Shown here: positions 41,649 through 50,532 of the stretch, piece after piece
Position numbering within the stretch: the stretch's first letter is position 1
How the letters are laid out: every line of letters starts with the position of its first letter
NCBI GenBank assembly: GCA_020718105.1
Contig: DYDA01000011.1
Coordinates: 1 to 61,094 of the forward strand
DNA length: 61,094 nt
Direction of reading: 5' to 3'
Origin: Micavibrio sp.
GTDB taxonomy: Bacteria; Pseudomonadota; Alphaproteobacteria; UBA9219
The notes under the pieces: generated by a model
Told to the model about the DNA's origin: nothing
The model's database searches: none
What the model saw: the letters and a program-made list of their open reading frames with translations, nothing else
Made by a program: the position numbers and the translations under genes

Positions 41649-42254
41649 ATGACAAAAATGACCCCGTTTACGGTGGTGGCGGACGCCGCCCCGATCACCA
41701 TCGTCCCCCTTATAACGCAAGAATGGCTTGCCGCCGTTACGGCGCTTCATGCCAAGGCGCAAAAGGAATTACCCGCCGACAAAAAGCATATGCTTTTGCC
41801 GCGGTCCCCCGCCTATTTCGCTACTTTGCTCGCGCAAAAAAGCGGCGTGCTTTATGGTGCGTTTCAGGGCAAGCATCTTGTCGGCATGGCGGCCGTTCTG
41901 TATTCGACAAATTGGTTTATGGCCAAGCAAAAAGGCTTGGTAACGTGTCCCGATAAGGGGCCGGTTATCCGTTCTTCTCACGGTTTTTCTTCGGTTGCTG
42001 TGGTGCAGGCTCTTTGTGTTTTGGAAAAAGGCAACGGGATCGCGCTTGATTTGATTGCCGCGACCAAGGTTTGGGCCAAGCAAAAAGGCTGTTCCTATTT
42101 ATTCGCGCAAGTCGCGCAGGACAATGCGTGCGGGCAAAAAAAGTTTCGGCAACAAAAGTTCGATCTTGTTGCTGAATGGACCGCGCCTGACGCCACGGGA
42201 ACGCCTCGCGGAAAAACGCTGTTGCGGCATAAATTTCTTGCGGCAGAATTTTAA
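41649..42254 (+). CDS. Predicted GNAT-like acyltransferase
   Basis: A 201-residue protein with an N-terminal helix-rich part, VLYGAFQGKHLVGMAAVLY (typical GNAT beta2-beta3 region) and LDLIAATKVWAKQKGCSYLFAQVAQDNACGQKKFRQQKFDLVAEW (helix 3 to strand 6, ending in the KxF pattern). This looks like a GCN5-related acetyltransferase, but the acetyl-CoA R/Q-x-x-G-x-G/A loop is weak, so substrate and activity are uncertain. The first ATG of the frame is at 41649; a TTG at 41634 is the alternative. It converges on sodB. Confidence 0.6.
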   Translation: MTKMTPFTVVADAAPITIVPLITQEWLAAVTALHAKAQKELPADKKHMLLPRSPAYFATLLAQKSGVLYGAFQGKHLVGMAAVLYSTNWFMAKQKGLVTCPDKGPVIRSSHGFSSVAVVQALCVLEKGNGIALDLIAATKVWAKQKGCSYLFAQVAQDNACGQKKFRQQKFDLVAEWTAPDATGTPRGKTLLRHKFLAAEF

Positions 42255-42286
42255 GGCGGTTTCCCCAAAAAGGGCGGCGCGCTTTA

Positions 42287-42901
42287 TCAGGCGCCCGCCT
42301 TCACCTGCTTGATGTTTTCTGCGATAAAGGCCCAGTTGATCAAATGATCAAGGAATGTTTGTAAGAAGTCGGGACGGCGGTTTTGGAAGTCCAGATAATA
42401 GGCATGTTCCCATACATCGCAGGTCACCAGCGGCGTGAGTCCCATCGTAAGGGGCGTCATGGCATTGCCTGTTTTGATGATCGTGAGAGTCCCTGCGTCA
42501 TCTGCCACCAACCAAACCCAGCCGCTACCAAATTGCGATACGCCTGCTTGCTTAAACTGTTCCTTAAACGATTCAACGCTGCCAAAGGCCGTCGTTAGTT
42601 TTTCCGCTAACGCTGCGGGTGGTTCCCCGCCGCCTTGGGCGGACAGGCTTTGCCAAAAGAAGGTGTGGTTCGCCACTTGAGCGGCGTTGTTGAAAACCCC
42701 TGCTTTGGAGTCATCTTTGGCGGTCTGCCGAATAATCTCTTCCAAAGGTTCCTTCGCCAGCGGCGTTTCTTTAATCAAAGCGTTCAAATTGGTGACATAA
42801 GCCTGATGATGTTTGCCATGGTGAAATTCAATTGTTCGCGCCGACATGTGCGGCTCTAGTGCGGCAGGCTCAAACGGCAAGGGTGGAAGGGTGAACGTCA
42901 T
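42287..42901 (-). CDS. sodB: Fe/Mn superoxide dismutase
   Basis: Detoxifies superoxide in the cytoplasm. The 204-residue product carries the metal ligands: His in MSARTIEFHHGKHHQAYV, His in NHTFFWQSLS, and Asp/His in VTCDVWEHAYYLDFQNRRPDF. The pattern resembles the iron-type SodB more than the Mn-type. The start with AGGAGG upstream is ATG 42901; an earlier in-frame start near 43027 is not used. It converges on the GNAT gene and is divergent from alr. Confidence 0.95.
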   Translation of the reverse strand: MTFTLPPLPFEPAALEPHMSARTIEFHHGKHHQAYVTNLNALIKETPLAKEPLEEIIRQTAKDDSKAGVFNNAAQVANHTFFWQSLSAQGGGEPPAALAEKLTTAFGSVESFKEQFKQAGVSQFGSGWVWLVADDAGTLTIIKTGNAMTPLTMGLTPLVTCDVWEHAYYLDFQNRRPDFLQTFLDHLINWAFIAENIKQVKAGA

Positions 42902-43045
42902 GGCAAGCCTCCTTGGACGGGGGTTCAGCGGTCTTTCATCCTTGCACGTTTTGACCCACGGCAGCAAGTTTGGCAATAGGTTGATCTGTTTTGGGTACAA
43001 TCCGTTCGTTGGCCTTTCTCTTGCCAAGAAAGAGCCTTTCCTTTT

Positions 43046-44152
43046 ATGCTGACGGCCATGACTCCTCGCGCCGTTATTGATCTTGACGCCTTAATCGGAA
43101 ACTATCGTTTTCTGCAACAAAAGGCCGCGCCTGCCGCCGTTGGGGCGGCGGTGAAAGCGAACGCCTATGGCCTTGGCATGATCCCTGTTGCGCGCGCGTT
43201 GCGTCAAGCGGGCTGCCAGACTTTCTTCACGGCGAATGCTGAAGAGGCCGTCGCTTTGCGCGAAGCCATAAAAGAGGCCACCCTTGTGTCGCTTCATGGC
43301 TTTGCGAGGGCTGAGGCTCAGCAAGCCATTGCCTCGCAAATCACGCCGATGATCAATTCATTAGAGTCGTTAGCGGCATGGGCTGCGTTAGCGCGGGAAA
43401 AAGAAACGCGGCTTGAGGCGATGATCCATCTTGATACGGGCATGAATCGTTTGGGTCTTTCGCCGCAAGAACAAAACCATTTGGCCGAAAATCCCGCTTT
43501 ATTGCAAGGGGTGCGCGTTACCGCGTGGGTTAGTCATTTGGCCTGTGCCGACGATGTGACCAGCCCCATGACGCCGCAGCAATTGGAAAAGATGAAGACC
43601 ATCTTGAAGCGTTTGCCGCCCGCTCCCGTCAGTTTATGCAATTCAGCAGGGGTTTTCTGGGGTGCGGATTATCTTTTTGATCTTGCGCGCACAGGGTTGG
43701 CTCTTTATGGCGGGAACCCAACGCCGCATCTTTTGAACCCTATGCATCCCGTGTTAGAAATTCGTGCCCCTATCGTGCAGGTTCGTTCCGTGGACGCGGC
43801 CATGACCGTGGGCTATGGCGCGTCTTATAGCGTGCCGCGGTTGGGTCGGGTTGCCACGCTGGCGATGGGGTATGCCGATGGGTATCATCGCGCTCTGAGC
43901 AACAAGGGCAGCGTGATGATCGGCGGACACCTTGCCCCCATTGTGGGGCGCATTTCGATGGATTTGATAACGGTTGATGTGTCGGTTGTTCCAGAATCCT
44001 CTCTTTCTATAGGCGCTGACGCGACACTTATCGGCGCGCATCGCCCTATTGATGTCGTTGCTGCCGAAGCTCAAACGATTGCCTATGAAATCATGACAAG
44101 CCTTGGCCCGCGCATAACGCGGGAATATAGCCTGCGACCTACAAACGGATGA
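43046..44152 (+). CDS. alr: Alanine racemase
   Basis: Makes D-alanine for peptidoglycan using pyridoxal phosphate. The 368-residue protein has RAVIDLDALIGNYRFL and the PLP-lysine motif VKANAYGLGM (Lys near 36). HLDTGMNRLGL and a catalytic Tyr region SYSVPRLGRVATLAMGYADGY follow. The frame begins at 43046; a second ATG at 43058 (MTPRAV) may be the true start. The gene precedes the suf regulator by about 90 bp. Confidence 0.95.
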   Translation: MLTAMTPRAVIDLDALIGNYRFLQQKAAPAAVGAAVKANAYGLGMIPVARALRQAGCQTFFTANAEEAVALREAIKEATLVSLHGFARAEAQQAIASQITPMINSLESLAAWAALAREKETRLEAMIHLDTGMNRLGLSPQEQNHLAENPALLQGVRVTAWVSHLACADDVTSPMTPQQLEKMKTILKRLPPAPVSLCNSAGVFWGADYLFDLARTGLALYGGNPTPHLLNPMHPVLEIRAPIVQVRSVDAAMTVGYGASYSVPRLGRVATLAMGYADGYHRALSNKGSVMIGGHLAPIVGRISMDLITVDVSVVPESSLSIGADATLIGAHRPIDVVAAEAQTIAYEIMTSLGPRITREYSLRPTNG

Positions 44153-44244
44153 AAAAAACGGCAAAGCCCCGCCGCCCCTCTTGACGCGCCGCGCAAGACA
44201 GAATACTCATAGTGTACCAAAAACATCCGATTTAGGGGAACCCC

Positions 44245-44679
44245 ATGCTTCGTATGAGTAAATTGGCCGATTACGCCTTTATTTTGCTTTCGCAAATGGC
44301 TTTGCGGGAAAAGGCGGTGTGGTCGGCGGCGACCCTTTCTTTTGAAACGCAGCTGCCCTTGCCGACGGTCGCCAAGCTGATGAAGCTTTTGGCTAAAGGC
44401 GCGATTGTGATGGCGCAACGTGGCGCGGCGGGGGGGTATACCCTTGCGCGTCCCGCCACGGCGATTTCCATTGCCCAGATTATTGAAGCCGTGGATGGCC
44501 CCATCGGCCTGACGGAGTGCGCTGGCTCAGCGCGAGGAAAAGAGATTTGCGATTGTACCATGCCGCTTTGTCCGGTTAAGGAAGGCTGGGGGCGTGTGAA
44601 CACAGCGTTGCGCGGCGCATTGGAATCGGTGGCGTTGTCCGAGCTTGTCGCGCCGTCCTCGATCCCCACTTTTGCGTGA
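44245..44679 (+). CDS. Rrf2-family Fe-S-cluster-sensing regulator (IscR/SufR-like)
   Basis: A 144-residue winged-helix protein: [20 protein letters not shown], then [40 protein letters not shown]-terminal cluster-binding loop follows with Cys in [25 protein letters not shown], four Cys of which three are the usual IscR ligands. It probably represses the suf genes when a cluster is bound. sufB follows 13 bases later. The gap upstream (44153-44244) has TTGACG at 44181 but no clear -10 or type 1 Isc box. Confidence 0.92.
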   Translation: MLRMSKLADYAFILLSQMALREKAVWSAATLSFETQLPLPTVAKLMKLLAKGAIVMAQRGAAGGYTLARPATAISIAQIIEAVDGPIGLTECAGSARGKEICDCTMPLCPVKEGWGRVNTALRGALESVALSELVAPSSIPTFA

Positions 44680-44692
44680 AGGCATAGAAAAG

Positions 44693-46150
44693 ATGTGCCC
44701 TCAGCCCTCTTCCGATGCGCCCTATGCGCCAGAGCCGTATAAGTACGGCTTTGTGACAGAGATTGACACAGAGACCGCGCCCAAAGGATTGAGCGAGGAA
44801 ACCGTTCGCTATATCTCGGCCAAAAAAGGGGAACCCCCGTGGCTTTTAGAACAGCGGCTTAAGGCTTTTGCCTTGTGGCAAAAAATGACACCGCCCGCAT
44901 GGGCCAAGGTCTCGTTCCCGCCGATTGATTATCAGGATGCTTTTTATTACGCCGCGCCGAAAAAGAAGGCCGCGCCCGCCTCACTGGATGAGGTTGATCC
45001 TGAGCTTCTCAAAACGTACGAAAAGCTGGGCATTCCTTTAAAAGAACAAGCGATGTTGGCGGGCGTTGAGGGCGCGGTCGCGGTGGATGCCGTTTTTGAT
45101 AGTGTGTCCGTCGCAACGACCTATAAAAAATCTTTGGAAGCCAAAGGCATTATCTTTTGCTCGCTGACCGAGGCGATTCATAATCACCCTGATTTGGTGA
45201 AGCGCTATTTGGGTTCAGTCGTGCCGCCTTCGGATAACTTTTATGCCGCGCTGAATGCCGCCGTGTTTACCGAAGGCTCGTTCGTTTATATTCCCAAAGG
45301 CGTGCGTTGCCCGATGGAATTGTCCACTTATTTTCGCATTAATGCGGCGAACACAGGGCAGTTTGAGCGCACGCTGATCATCGCGGATGACGATTCTTAC
45401 GTTAGCTATTTGGAAGGCTGCACAGCGCCTAAGCGCGATGAAAACCAACTTCATGCGGCGGTGGTAGAGCTGGTGGCGCTAGAGCGTGCCGAGATCAAAT
45501 ACGCGACGGTTCAAAACTGGTATCCGGGGGATGAAAACGGTGTGGGCGGCATTTATAATTTTGTGACCAAGCGCGGCTTGTGCAAGGGCGCTTCTTCTAA
45601 AATCTCATGGACGCAGGTAGAAACAGGCTCCGCCATCACATGGAAATACCCCAGCTGCGTTTTGCAAGGCGATTATTCGTCCGGCGCCTTTTATTCGGTG
45701 GCGATCACGAACCATCATCAACAGGCCGACACGGGCACGAAGATGATCCATATCGGGCGCGGCACGCGCTCTACCATCATCTCAAAGGGCATCAGCGCGG
45801 GGCACGCGCAAAACACTTATCGCGGTCTTGTCCGCATGGCGCGCACGGCACATGGGGCGCGGAATAAAACGCAATGCGATAGCTTGCTGATTGGCGATCT
45901 GTGCGGGGCGCACACGTTTCCTGTCATTGTATCACGCGATCCGACGGCGCGGGTGGAGCATGAGGCAACAACCTCGCGGGTTAGCGAGGATCGTTTGTTT
46001 TATTGCCAGCAGCGTGGCATGAGCCTTGAAGAGGCGATGGCGCTTATCGTCAACGGTTTTTGCCGCGAGGTTATGAAAGAATTGCCGATGGAGTTCGCCG
46101 TCGAAGCGCAAAAGCTTATCGGCATCAGTTTAGAAGGAAGCGTAGGATGA
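44693..46150 (+). CDS. sufB: Fe-S cluster assembly scaffold subunit SufB
   Basis: Part of the SufBC2D scaffold complex. The 485-residue product has [31 protein letters not shown], then the helix-strand motif [45 protein letters not shown]. The C-terminal beta-helix includes [46 protein letters not shown] and the Cys-containing [18 protein letters not shown] at 44693 gives MCPQPSSDA; an upstream in-frame start at 44645 lies inside the regulator gene. The next gene, sufC, is separated from it by a DUF559 insertion. Confidence 0.97.
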   Translation: MCPQPSSDAPYAPEPYKYGFVTEIDTETAPKGLSEETVRYISAKKGEPPWLLEQRLKAFALWQKMTPPAWAKVSFPPIDYQDAFYYAAPKKKAAPASLDEVDPELLKTYEKLGIPLKEQAMLAGVEGAVAVDAVFDSVSVATTYKKSLEAKGIIFCSLTEAIHNHPDLVKRYLGSVVPPSDNFYAALNAAVFTEGSFVYIPKGVRCPMELSTYFRINAANTGQFERTLIIADDDSYVSYLEGCTAPKRDENQLHAAVVELVALERAEIKYATVQNWYPGDENGVGGIYNFVTKRGLCKGASSKISWTQVETGSAITWKYPSCVLQGDYSSGAFYSVAITNHHQQADTGTKMIHIGRGTRSTIISKGISAGHAQNTYRGLVRMARTAHGARNKTQCDSLLIGDLCGAHTFPVIVSRDPTARVEHEATTSRVSEDRLFYCQQRGMSLEEAMALIVNGFCREVMKELPMEFAVEAQKLIGISLEGSVG

Positions 46151-46165
46151 GGGGCAGCGGCTATT

Positions 46166-46247
46166 CTTCCCTTCCCCCTTGCGGGGAAGGAAGCTTTTTC
46201 TTGGGCTTGCGAAGCAAGGCCTTAGAAAAAGCAGGAAAGGGGTTATA
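46166..46247 (+). repeat. Palindromic element C2
   Basis: Same structure as C1 in mnmE: CCCCCTTGCGGGG hairpin, GAAGG, then arms ending TTAGAAAAAGC, GGAAAGGGGTTATAA. It begins 15 bp after the sufB stop and is followed after 13 bp by the inverted copy C3. Confidence 0.8.
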
Positions 46248-46248
46248 A

Positions 46249-46791
46249 ATGATCAACAATGAGGATAACCCCCCACCTGAAAAATCTAAGGGTTTGCTTA
46301 TGCAAACCCAAGATTTTTCTTCCTCCCCCGCAAGGGGGGAGGCAGTCCCCGCAAAAAGGGAAACGAAGCGCTGGTGCTTTATAAAAGCCAAGCACAAAAA
46401 CAAAACTGAGGATTACGTTCTTGCACGACAGCTTAGGCGTAACGCGTCCCCAATCGAACGAAAACTGTGGGTGCGTTTGCGAGAAAACGCGAAGACCAAG
46501 GGATTTATGTTTCGTCGCCAGCATGCGATACATCCCTATGTTGCTGATTTTGCCTGTATGGCTGCTCGAGTGCTTATAGAAATTGACGGGAATTCCCATA
46601 ATGCGACAGAAACATATGATCATCAAAGAGAGGTCTTTTTGCAAAAACAAGGCTACAGCATTTTGAGATTCAGCAATAATGATGTTGTGAACAATACCGA
46701 GGGCGTTGTGCAGCGGATCATCTTGTGCGTTGAAGAGCGTCTAAACTCCCTTCCCCCTTGCGGGGAAGGCAAAAAAGGATGCAAACAATGA
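46249..46791 (+). CDS. DUF559 nuclease-like protein, insertion between sufB and sufC
   Basis: A 180-residue protein. Residues 60-155 form a DUF559 domain (very-short-patch-repair/PD-(D/E)XK-like): RRNASPIERKLWVRL, then FRRQHAIHPYVADFACMAARVLIEIDGNSH and GYSILRFSNNDVVNNTEGVV. VADFAC and IEIDG hold the likely metal-binding Asp/Glu. The first roughly 31 codons are translated from palindromic repeat C3, and the end SLPPCGEGKKGCKQ from a partial repeat at 46747-46768. The function may be DNA cleavage for repeat mobility, or it may be a domesticated invader. It is in the suf direction and cotranscribed. A second DUF559 copy is fused to sufT. Confidence 0.85.
   Translation: MINNEDNPPPEKSKGLLMQTQDFSSSPARGEAVPAKRETKRWCFIKAKHKNKTEDYVLARQLRRNASPIERKLWVRLRENAKTKGFMFRRQHAIHPYVADFACMAARVLIEIDGNSHNATETYDHQREVFLQKQGYSILRFSNNDVVNNTEGVVQRIILCVEERLNSLPPCGEGKKGCKQ
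46261..46342 (-). repeat. Palindromic element C3, inverted relative to C2
   Basis: Minus-strand copy of the C family: the CCCCCTTGCGGGG-type hairpin lies at 46322-46338 and the arms GAAAAATCTAAGGGTTTGC and GCAAACCCAAGATTTTTC enclose a short loop. C2 and C3 form a large inverted repeat around a 13-bp centre. Confidence 0.8.
46747..46768 (+). repeat. Partial palindrome C4 at the end of the DUF559 gene
   Basis: TTCCCCCTTGCGGGGAA hairpin only. It encodes LPPCGEG at the DUF559 C-terminus, 33 bp before sufC. Confidence 0.7.
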
Positions 46792-46800
46792 GGCTTGTTA

Positions 46801-47550
46801 ATGCTTGAAATAAAAAATCTATCTGCCGAAATTGACGGCAAAGAAATCCTGAAAGGGCTGTCGCTCTCGCTGCCCAAGGGGCAGGTGCATGCGATCATGG
46901 GGCCGAACGGCGCGGGAAAAAGCACGCTGTCCTATGTTCTGGCGGGTCGTGCGGGCTACACGGTCACGGGCGGCAGCGTCATGCTGGACGGGCAAGACTT
47001 GCTGGCGATGGCACCGCATGAACGCGCGGCGGCGGGCGTGTTTCTGGCGTTTCAGTATCCGGTTGAGATCCCGGGCGTGACGACGATGAACTTTTTAAAA
47101 ACCGCACTGAACGCGGTGCGTACGGCAAGGGGCGAGAAAGCCTTGGACGTTATGCAGATGCTCAAGCTTTTGCGCGGCAAGGCCAATGCCATCGGCATGG
47201 ACGAAGCCATGCTGAAGCGCCCCGTGAATGTTGGCTTTTCGGGCGGCGAGAAAAAGCGGTGCGAGGTTTTGCAGATGGCGGTGCTAGAGCCTTGCCTTTG
47301 CGTTTTGGATGAAACGGACAGCGGCCTTGACATTGACGCGCTGCGTATTGTGGCGGATGGCGTAAATGCGCTGCGCGATCCCAATCGCTCGATGCTGGTC
47401 ATCACGCACTATCAGCGGCTTTTGGATTACATCAAGCCCGACCGCGTGCATGTTTTGGCGGCGGGCCGGATTGAGCGCAGCGGTGGGCCGGAATTGGCGC
47501 TAGAGCTGGAAGAAAAAGGCTATGGCCACGCGAGTGAGGGGACAGCATGA
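46801..47550 (+). CDS. sufC: Fe-S cluster assembly ATPase SufC
   Basis: The ABC ATPase of the SufBC2D scaffold. The 249-residue product has Walker A GPNGAGKSTLSYVLAG, the Q-loop FQYPVEIPG, the signature FSGGEKKRCEVLQMA and Walker B CLCVLDETDSGLDIDAL. ATG at 46801 (MLEIKNLSAEIDG) is preferred to the TTG two codons earlier. It is separated from sufB by about 650 bp of inserted DUF559 gene and repeats. The next gene overlaps the stop. Confidence 0.97.
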   Translation: MLEIKNLSAEIDGKEILKGLSLSLPKGQVHAIMGPNGAGKSTLSYVLAGRAGYTVTGGSVMLDGQDLLAMAPHERAAAGVFLAFQYPVEIPGVTTMNFLKTALNAVRTARGEKALDVMQMLKLLRGKANAIGMDEAMLKRPVNVGFSGGEKKRCEVLQMAVLEPCLCVLDETDSGLDIDALRIVADGVNALRDPNRSMLVITHYQRLLDYIKPDRVHVLAAGRIERSGGPELALELEEKGYGHASEGTA

Positions 47551-48236
47551 GTCCCGATCAACAAGCCGTCATTTTTGATTGGAACGGAACGCTGCTGGCG
47601 GATACGACGTTATGCCTTCGGGCGACGAATGAAAGTTTCGCCCTTTTCAAAATCGCGCCTATTTCTTTGGAAACCTACAGGCGGGAACATCGCCTCCCCC
47701 TTGATGCGATGTATGCTTCGTTGGGGTGTGAGGCGGCGGCATTAAAGAAAAGACGCAGCGAGCTTATGGCAACGTGGAGCGCGTTTTATGATCTCCATGT
47801 GCCTCGGGCGCGGCTGCGACGCGGCGCGAAGGCGACGCTCTCCCATCTTAAGGGGCGCGGGCATAAGGTCGCAATCCTTAGCAATCACGTTGTGGATGAG
47901 ATTGTAAAAAGAACGACGCAACATGCTATCGCGCATCATTTTGATGACATTCTGGCTAACGCGCCGCATGAGCTTTCTTCGATTATGGAAAAGCAAAGCA
48001 AAGGATCGCGCTTGCAGGCTTTTATCGATGACCATGCAATAAAAAAAGCGATTGTTGTGGGCGATACGGCGGAAGAGGTCGAAATCGCGCATGCGCAGGG
48101 CTACCTTGGCGTTGCTTTGGCCGATGGTGTTTGCTCCCTCCCTCGTCTTCGTGCCGCCAAGCCGGACTTTATGATCCGCTCGCTCACCGAAATGCCGGAC
48201 ATTGTTGAAAAAGTTTTTGGGGTGAGGGCGCGATGA
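47547..48236 (+). CDS. HAD-superfamily phosphatase inside the suf operon
   Basis: A 229-residue haloacid-dehalogenase-like hydrolase. Motif I is FDWNGTLL (first Asp nucleophile, here D-W-N-G-T), motif II ILSNH (Ser/Asn), then Lys in the AHHFDDIL/SKGSR region, and motif IV VVGDTAEEVEIAHAQGY. It looks like the phosphoglycolate-phosphatase type but the D-x-N variant and substrate are unknown. Its ATG overlaps the sufC stop as ATGA and its own stop overlaps the sufD ATG, so it is fully coupled within the suf operon, which is unusual company for a HAD enzyme. Confidence 0.88.
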   Translation: MSPDQQAVIFDWNGTLLADTTLCLRATNESFALFKIAPISLETYRREHRLPLDAMYASLGCEAAALKKRRSELMATWSAFYDLHVPRARLRRGAKATLSHLKGRGHKVAILSNHVVDEIVKRTTQHAIAHHFDDILANAPHELSSIMEKQSKGSRLQAFIDDHAIKKAIVVGDTAEEVEIAHAQGYLGVALADGVCSLPRLRAAKPDFMIRSLTEMPDIVEKVFGVRAR

Positions 48237-49330
48237 CGCAAGAGCCTTCCCTTCCTCTTCCCCCGCTCCTCACGCGCAGCCGTCTTGTGTTTGTGGATGG
48301 CGCGTTTTGTGATGCGTTGTCGGCGCAGCAAGATTTACCCGATGCGTTTTTTGTCCCTTGCACGGAAAAAGACGATGGTTATGTGCTCACCTTGCAGGGG
48401 CAAATTTGTTTGGCTCTTGACCCCATCGAGCTATTGTTTGTGACGACGGCGCAAGGCGAAGTCAGCGAAGCGCCCACAAAAATAAAAGTATCTTTGGGGG
48501 AAAACAGCCGCCTGACACTCATTGAGCGGCATGTGAAAGTTTCTTCCGCTGTCATCCCCGCGAAGGCGGGGATCCAGAGTCACAAGAACACAATTTCTCC
48601 CCCCAGTCCCCTGGATGCCCGCCTTCGCGGGCATGACACAGAAGGGGGGGGGCTCCACAGCGCCGCAACCCCGCATCTGCTTGACATAGAGATCGCGCTT
48701 GCTGCGCAGGCCAAGCTGGTGCATGGCAAGATTGTGTCCAGCGGTGAGCATCATGCACAGGCGCAGGTCAGCGTCGCGGCGGGCGCGTTTTACGATTACT
48801 TCGGGCTTGTGGTGGGCGGGCAGGACGTTCGCTGCGAAAAAACGGTTGAGCTTTGGGGTGAGCTGGCGGAGGCGCGTTTTTCTGGCGTGATGCTTTTAGG
48901 CGGCGCGGCGCATGGTGCCATGACAACGCTGGTGCGCCATCTTGTGCCGAACGGCATAAGCCGCCAAGTATGCAAAACGGTACTGATGGATAAGGCGCAT
49001 GGCCTGTTTGCCGGAAAGGTGTTCGTCGATCGGCTCGCGCAGAAGACGGACGCATATCAGTTGTGCCGTGCGTTGCTGCTGTCTGACCAAGCCGAGATGG
49101 AAGCGCGGCCAGAGCTAGAGATTTATGCCGATGATGTGAAGTGCAGCCACGGCGCGACGATGGGCGCTTTGGATGAAAACGCGCTGTTTTATTTGTTTTC
49201 GCGCGGGATCAACCCAGAGGCGGCGCGGGCGATGCTGGTTGAGGCGTTTGTGGGCGAGGCGGTTGAGGCGATTCAGTCGCCCGATCTTGCAAGCGCGGTT
49301 CGGGAAGAGGTGGCACAATGGTTGGCTTAG
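48233..49330 (+). CDS. sufD: Fe-S cluster assembly protein SufD with in-frame repeat insertion
   Basis: The SufB-like partner in the SufBC2D scaffold. The C-terminal beta-helix and signature CSHGATMGALDENALFYLFSRGI are clear, as is SSGEHHAQAQVSVAAGAFYDYFGLVVGG in the middle. The 365-residue product contains an in-frame repeat (48551-48637) reading VIPAKAGIQSHKNTISPP and DARLRGHDTEGGGL. About 29 residues appear to be inserted near 107-135. The gene overlaps sufS at the 3' end. The N-terminal half is less conserved than usual. Confidence 0.93.
   Translation: MTQEPSLPLPPLLTRSRLVFVDGAFCDALSAQQDLPDAFFVPCTEKDDGYVLTLQGQICLALDPIELLFVTTAQGEVSEAPTKIKVSLGENSRLTLIERHVKVSSAVIPAKAGIQSHKNTISPPSPLDARLRGHDTEGGGLHSAATPHLLDIEIALAAQAKLVHGKIVSSGEHHAQAQVSVAAGAFYDYFGLVVGGQDVRCEKTVELWGELAEARFSGVMLLGGAAHGAMTTLVRHLVPNGISRQVCKTVLMDKAHGLFAGKVFVDRLAQKTDAYQLCRALLLSDQAEMEARPELEIYADDVKCSHGATMGALDENALFYLFSRGINPEAARAMLVEAFVGEAVEAIQSPDLASAVREEVAQWLA
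48551..48637 (+). repeat. Palindromic repeat B2 inserted in frame in sufD
   Basis: 87 bp, a multiple of three. It opens with CCCCGCGAAGGCGGGG and closes with GCCCGCCTTCGCGGGC, as in the B1 repeat at 41328-41410. The reading frame passes through it without a stop. Confidence 0.85.
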
Positions 49331-50532
49331 ACGCAAAAAAAGATTTCCCCGTTTTTGATCAACGGATCCACGGCCATCCGCTTGTTTATCTGGACAGCGG
49401 CGCGTCGGCGCAAAAGCCGCGCTGCGTTTTGGACGCGATGACGCGCTTTTACGAAACGGATTATGCCAATATCCATCGCGGCGTGCATGAGCTCTCGCAG
49501 CGCGCCACCGCGCATTATGACGAAGGCCGCCGCGCTGTGCAGCGTTTTTTGAACGCCGCGCATGAGGATGAAATTGTCTTCACCAGCGGCGCGACTGACG
49601 CGATCAATCTGGTTGCGGCCAGCTGGGGGCGGACGTTTTTGAAGGCGGGCGATGAAATTGTGCTGACCCAGTTGGAGCATCACGCGAACATCGTGCCGTG
49701 GCAGCTTTTGCAAGAGCAAATCGGCTTTACGATCCGCGTCGCGCCGATTCAATCCAATGGCGAAGTGTTGTTGGCGGACGTGACCGCCCTCTTCAACGAA
49801 AAAACAAAACTGGTGTCGGTTACGCATGTCTCAAACGCGCTTGGCACGATTTTGCCGGTGGAAAAAATTATTGCCGCCGCGCACGCGAAAAACATTCCCG
49901 TTTTGATTGATGGCTCACAAGCGGTAAGTCATGGGTCTGTTGATGTACAAAAGATGGATGCCGATTTCTATGTGTTCTCCGGCCACAAAATCTATGGCCC
50001 CACAGGCATCGGCGCTCTGTATGGCAAACGCGCGATCCTTAAAACCATGCCGCCTTATCAAGGCGGCGGCGATATGATTGAAAGTGTCACGTTTGAAAAA
50101 ACGACCTATCAGGAACCGCCCATGCGCTTTGAAGCGGGCACGCCGCCGATTGCGGAAGTGGTGGGGCTGGCGGCTGCGTTGGATTATGTCGCGGGCATCG
50201 GGATGGAAAAGATTGCTGCGCACGAGGCTGATCTCCTCGCCTATGGCACGGAAAAACTTGCGGCGTTGGACGGCGTGCGGCTTGTCGGCACCGCGCCGCA
50301 TAAAGCCAGCATTCTATCATTCGTGGTGGAGGGCGTGCATCCTCACGATGTCGGCACGATTTTGGATCAGCAGGGCATCGCCATTCGCGCAGGCCATCAT
50401 TGCGCGCAACCTGCTATGGAGGCCCTTGGCCTTATGGCGACGGTGCGCGTTTCGCTGGGGCTTTATAACACGCGGGGCGATATCGACGCCTTGGTGGACG
50501 GCCTTAAAAAAGTGCGGGAGATTTTTTCATGA
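49318..50532 (+). CDS. sufS: SufS-type cysteine desulfurase
   Basis: A PLP enzyme that supplies persulfide sulfur. The 404-residue product has DSGASAQKPRCVLDAM at the start and the PLP-Lys segment VFSGHKIYGPTGIGALYG (K near 226). ALGTILPVEKIIAAAHAKNIPVLIDGSQAVSHG lies before it and the catalytic Cys in AIRAGHHCAQPAM near 364. The last motif is the group II (SufS) type. It overlaps sufD by 13 bases with GAGG upstream of the ATG, and overlaps sufU at the end. Confidence 0.97.
   Translation: MVGLDAKKDFPVFDQRIHGHPLVYLDSGASAQKPRCVLDAMTRFYETDYANIHRGVHELSQRATAHYDEGRRAVQRFLNAAHEDEIVFTSGATDAINLVAASWGRTFLKAGDEIVLTQLEHHANIVPWQLLQEQIGFTIRVAPIQSNGEVLLADVTALFNEKTKLVSVTHVSNALGTILPVEKIIAAAHAKNIPVLIDGSQAVSHGSVDVQKMDADFYVFSGHKIYGPTGIGALYGKRAILKTMPPYQGGGDMIESVTFEKTTYQEPPMRFEAGTPPIAEVVGLAAALDYVAGIGMEKIAAHEADLLAYGTEKLAALDGVRLVGTAPHKASILSFVVEGVHPHDVGTILDQQGIAIRAGHHCAQPAMEALGLMATVRVSLGLYNTRGDIDALVDGLKKVREIFS

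Noticed and set aside
44153-44244. IscR-type operator in front of the Rrf2 gene
   Set aside because: I looked for the usual palindrome and found only weak partial matches; not enough to annotate.
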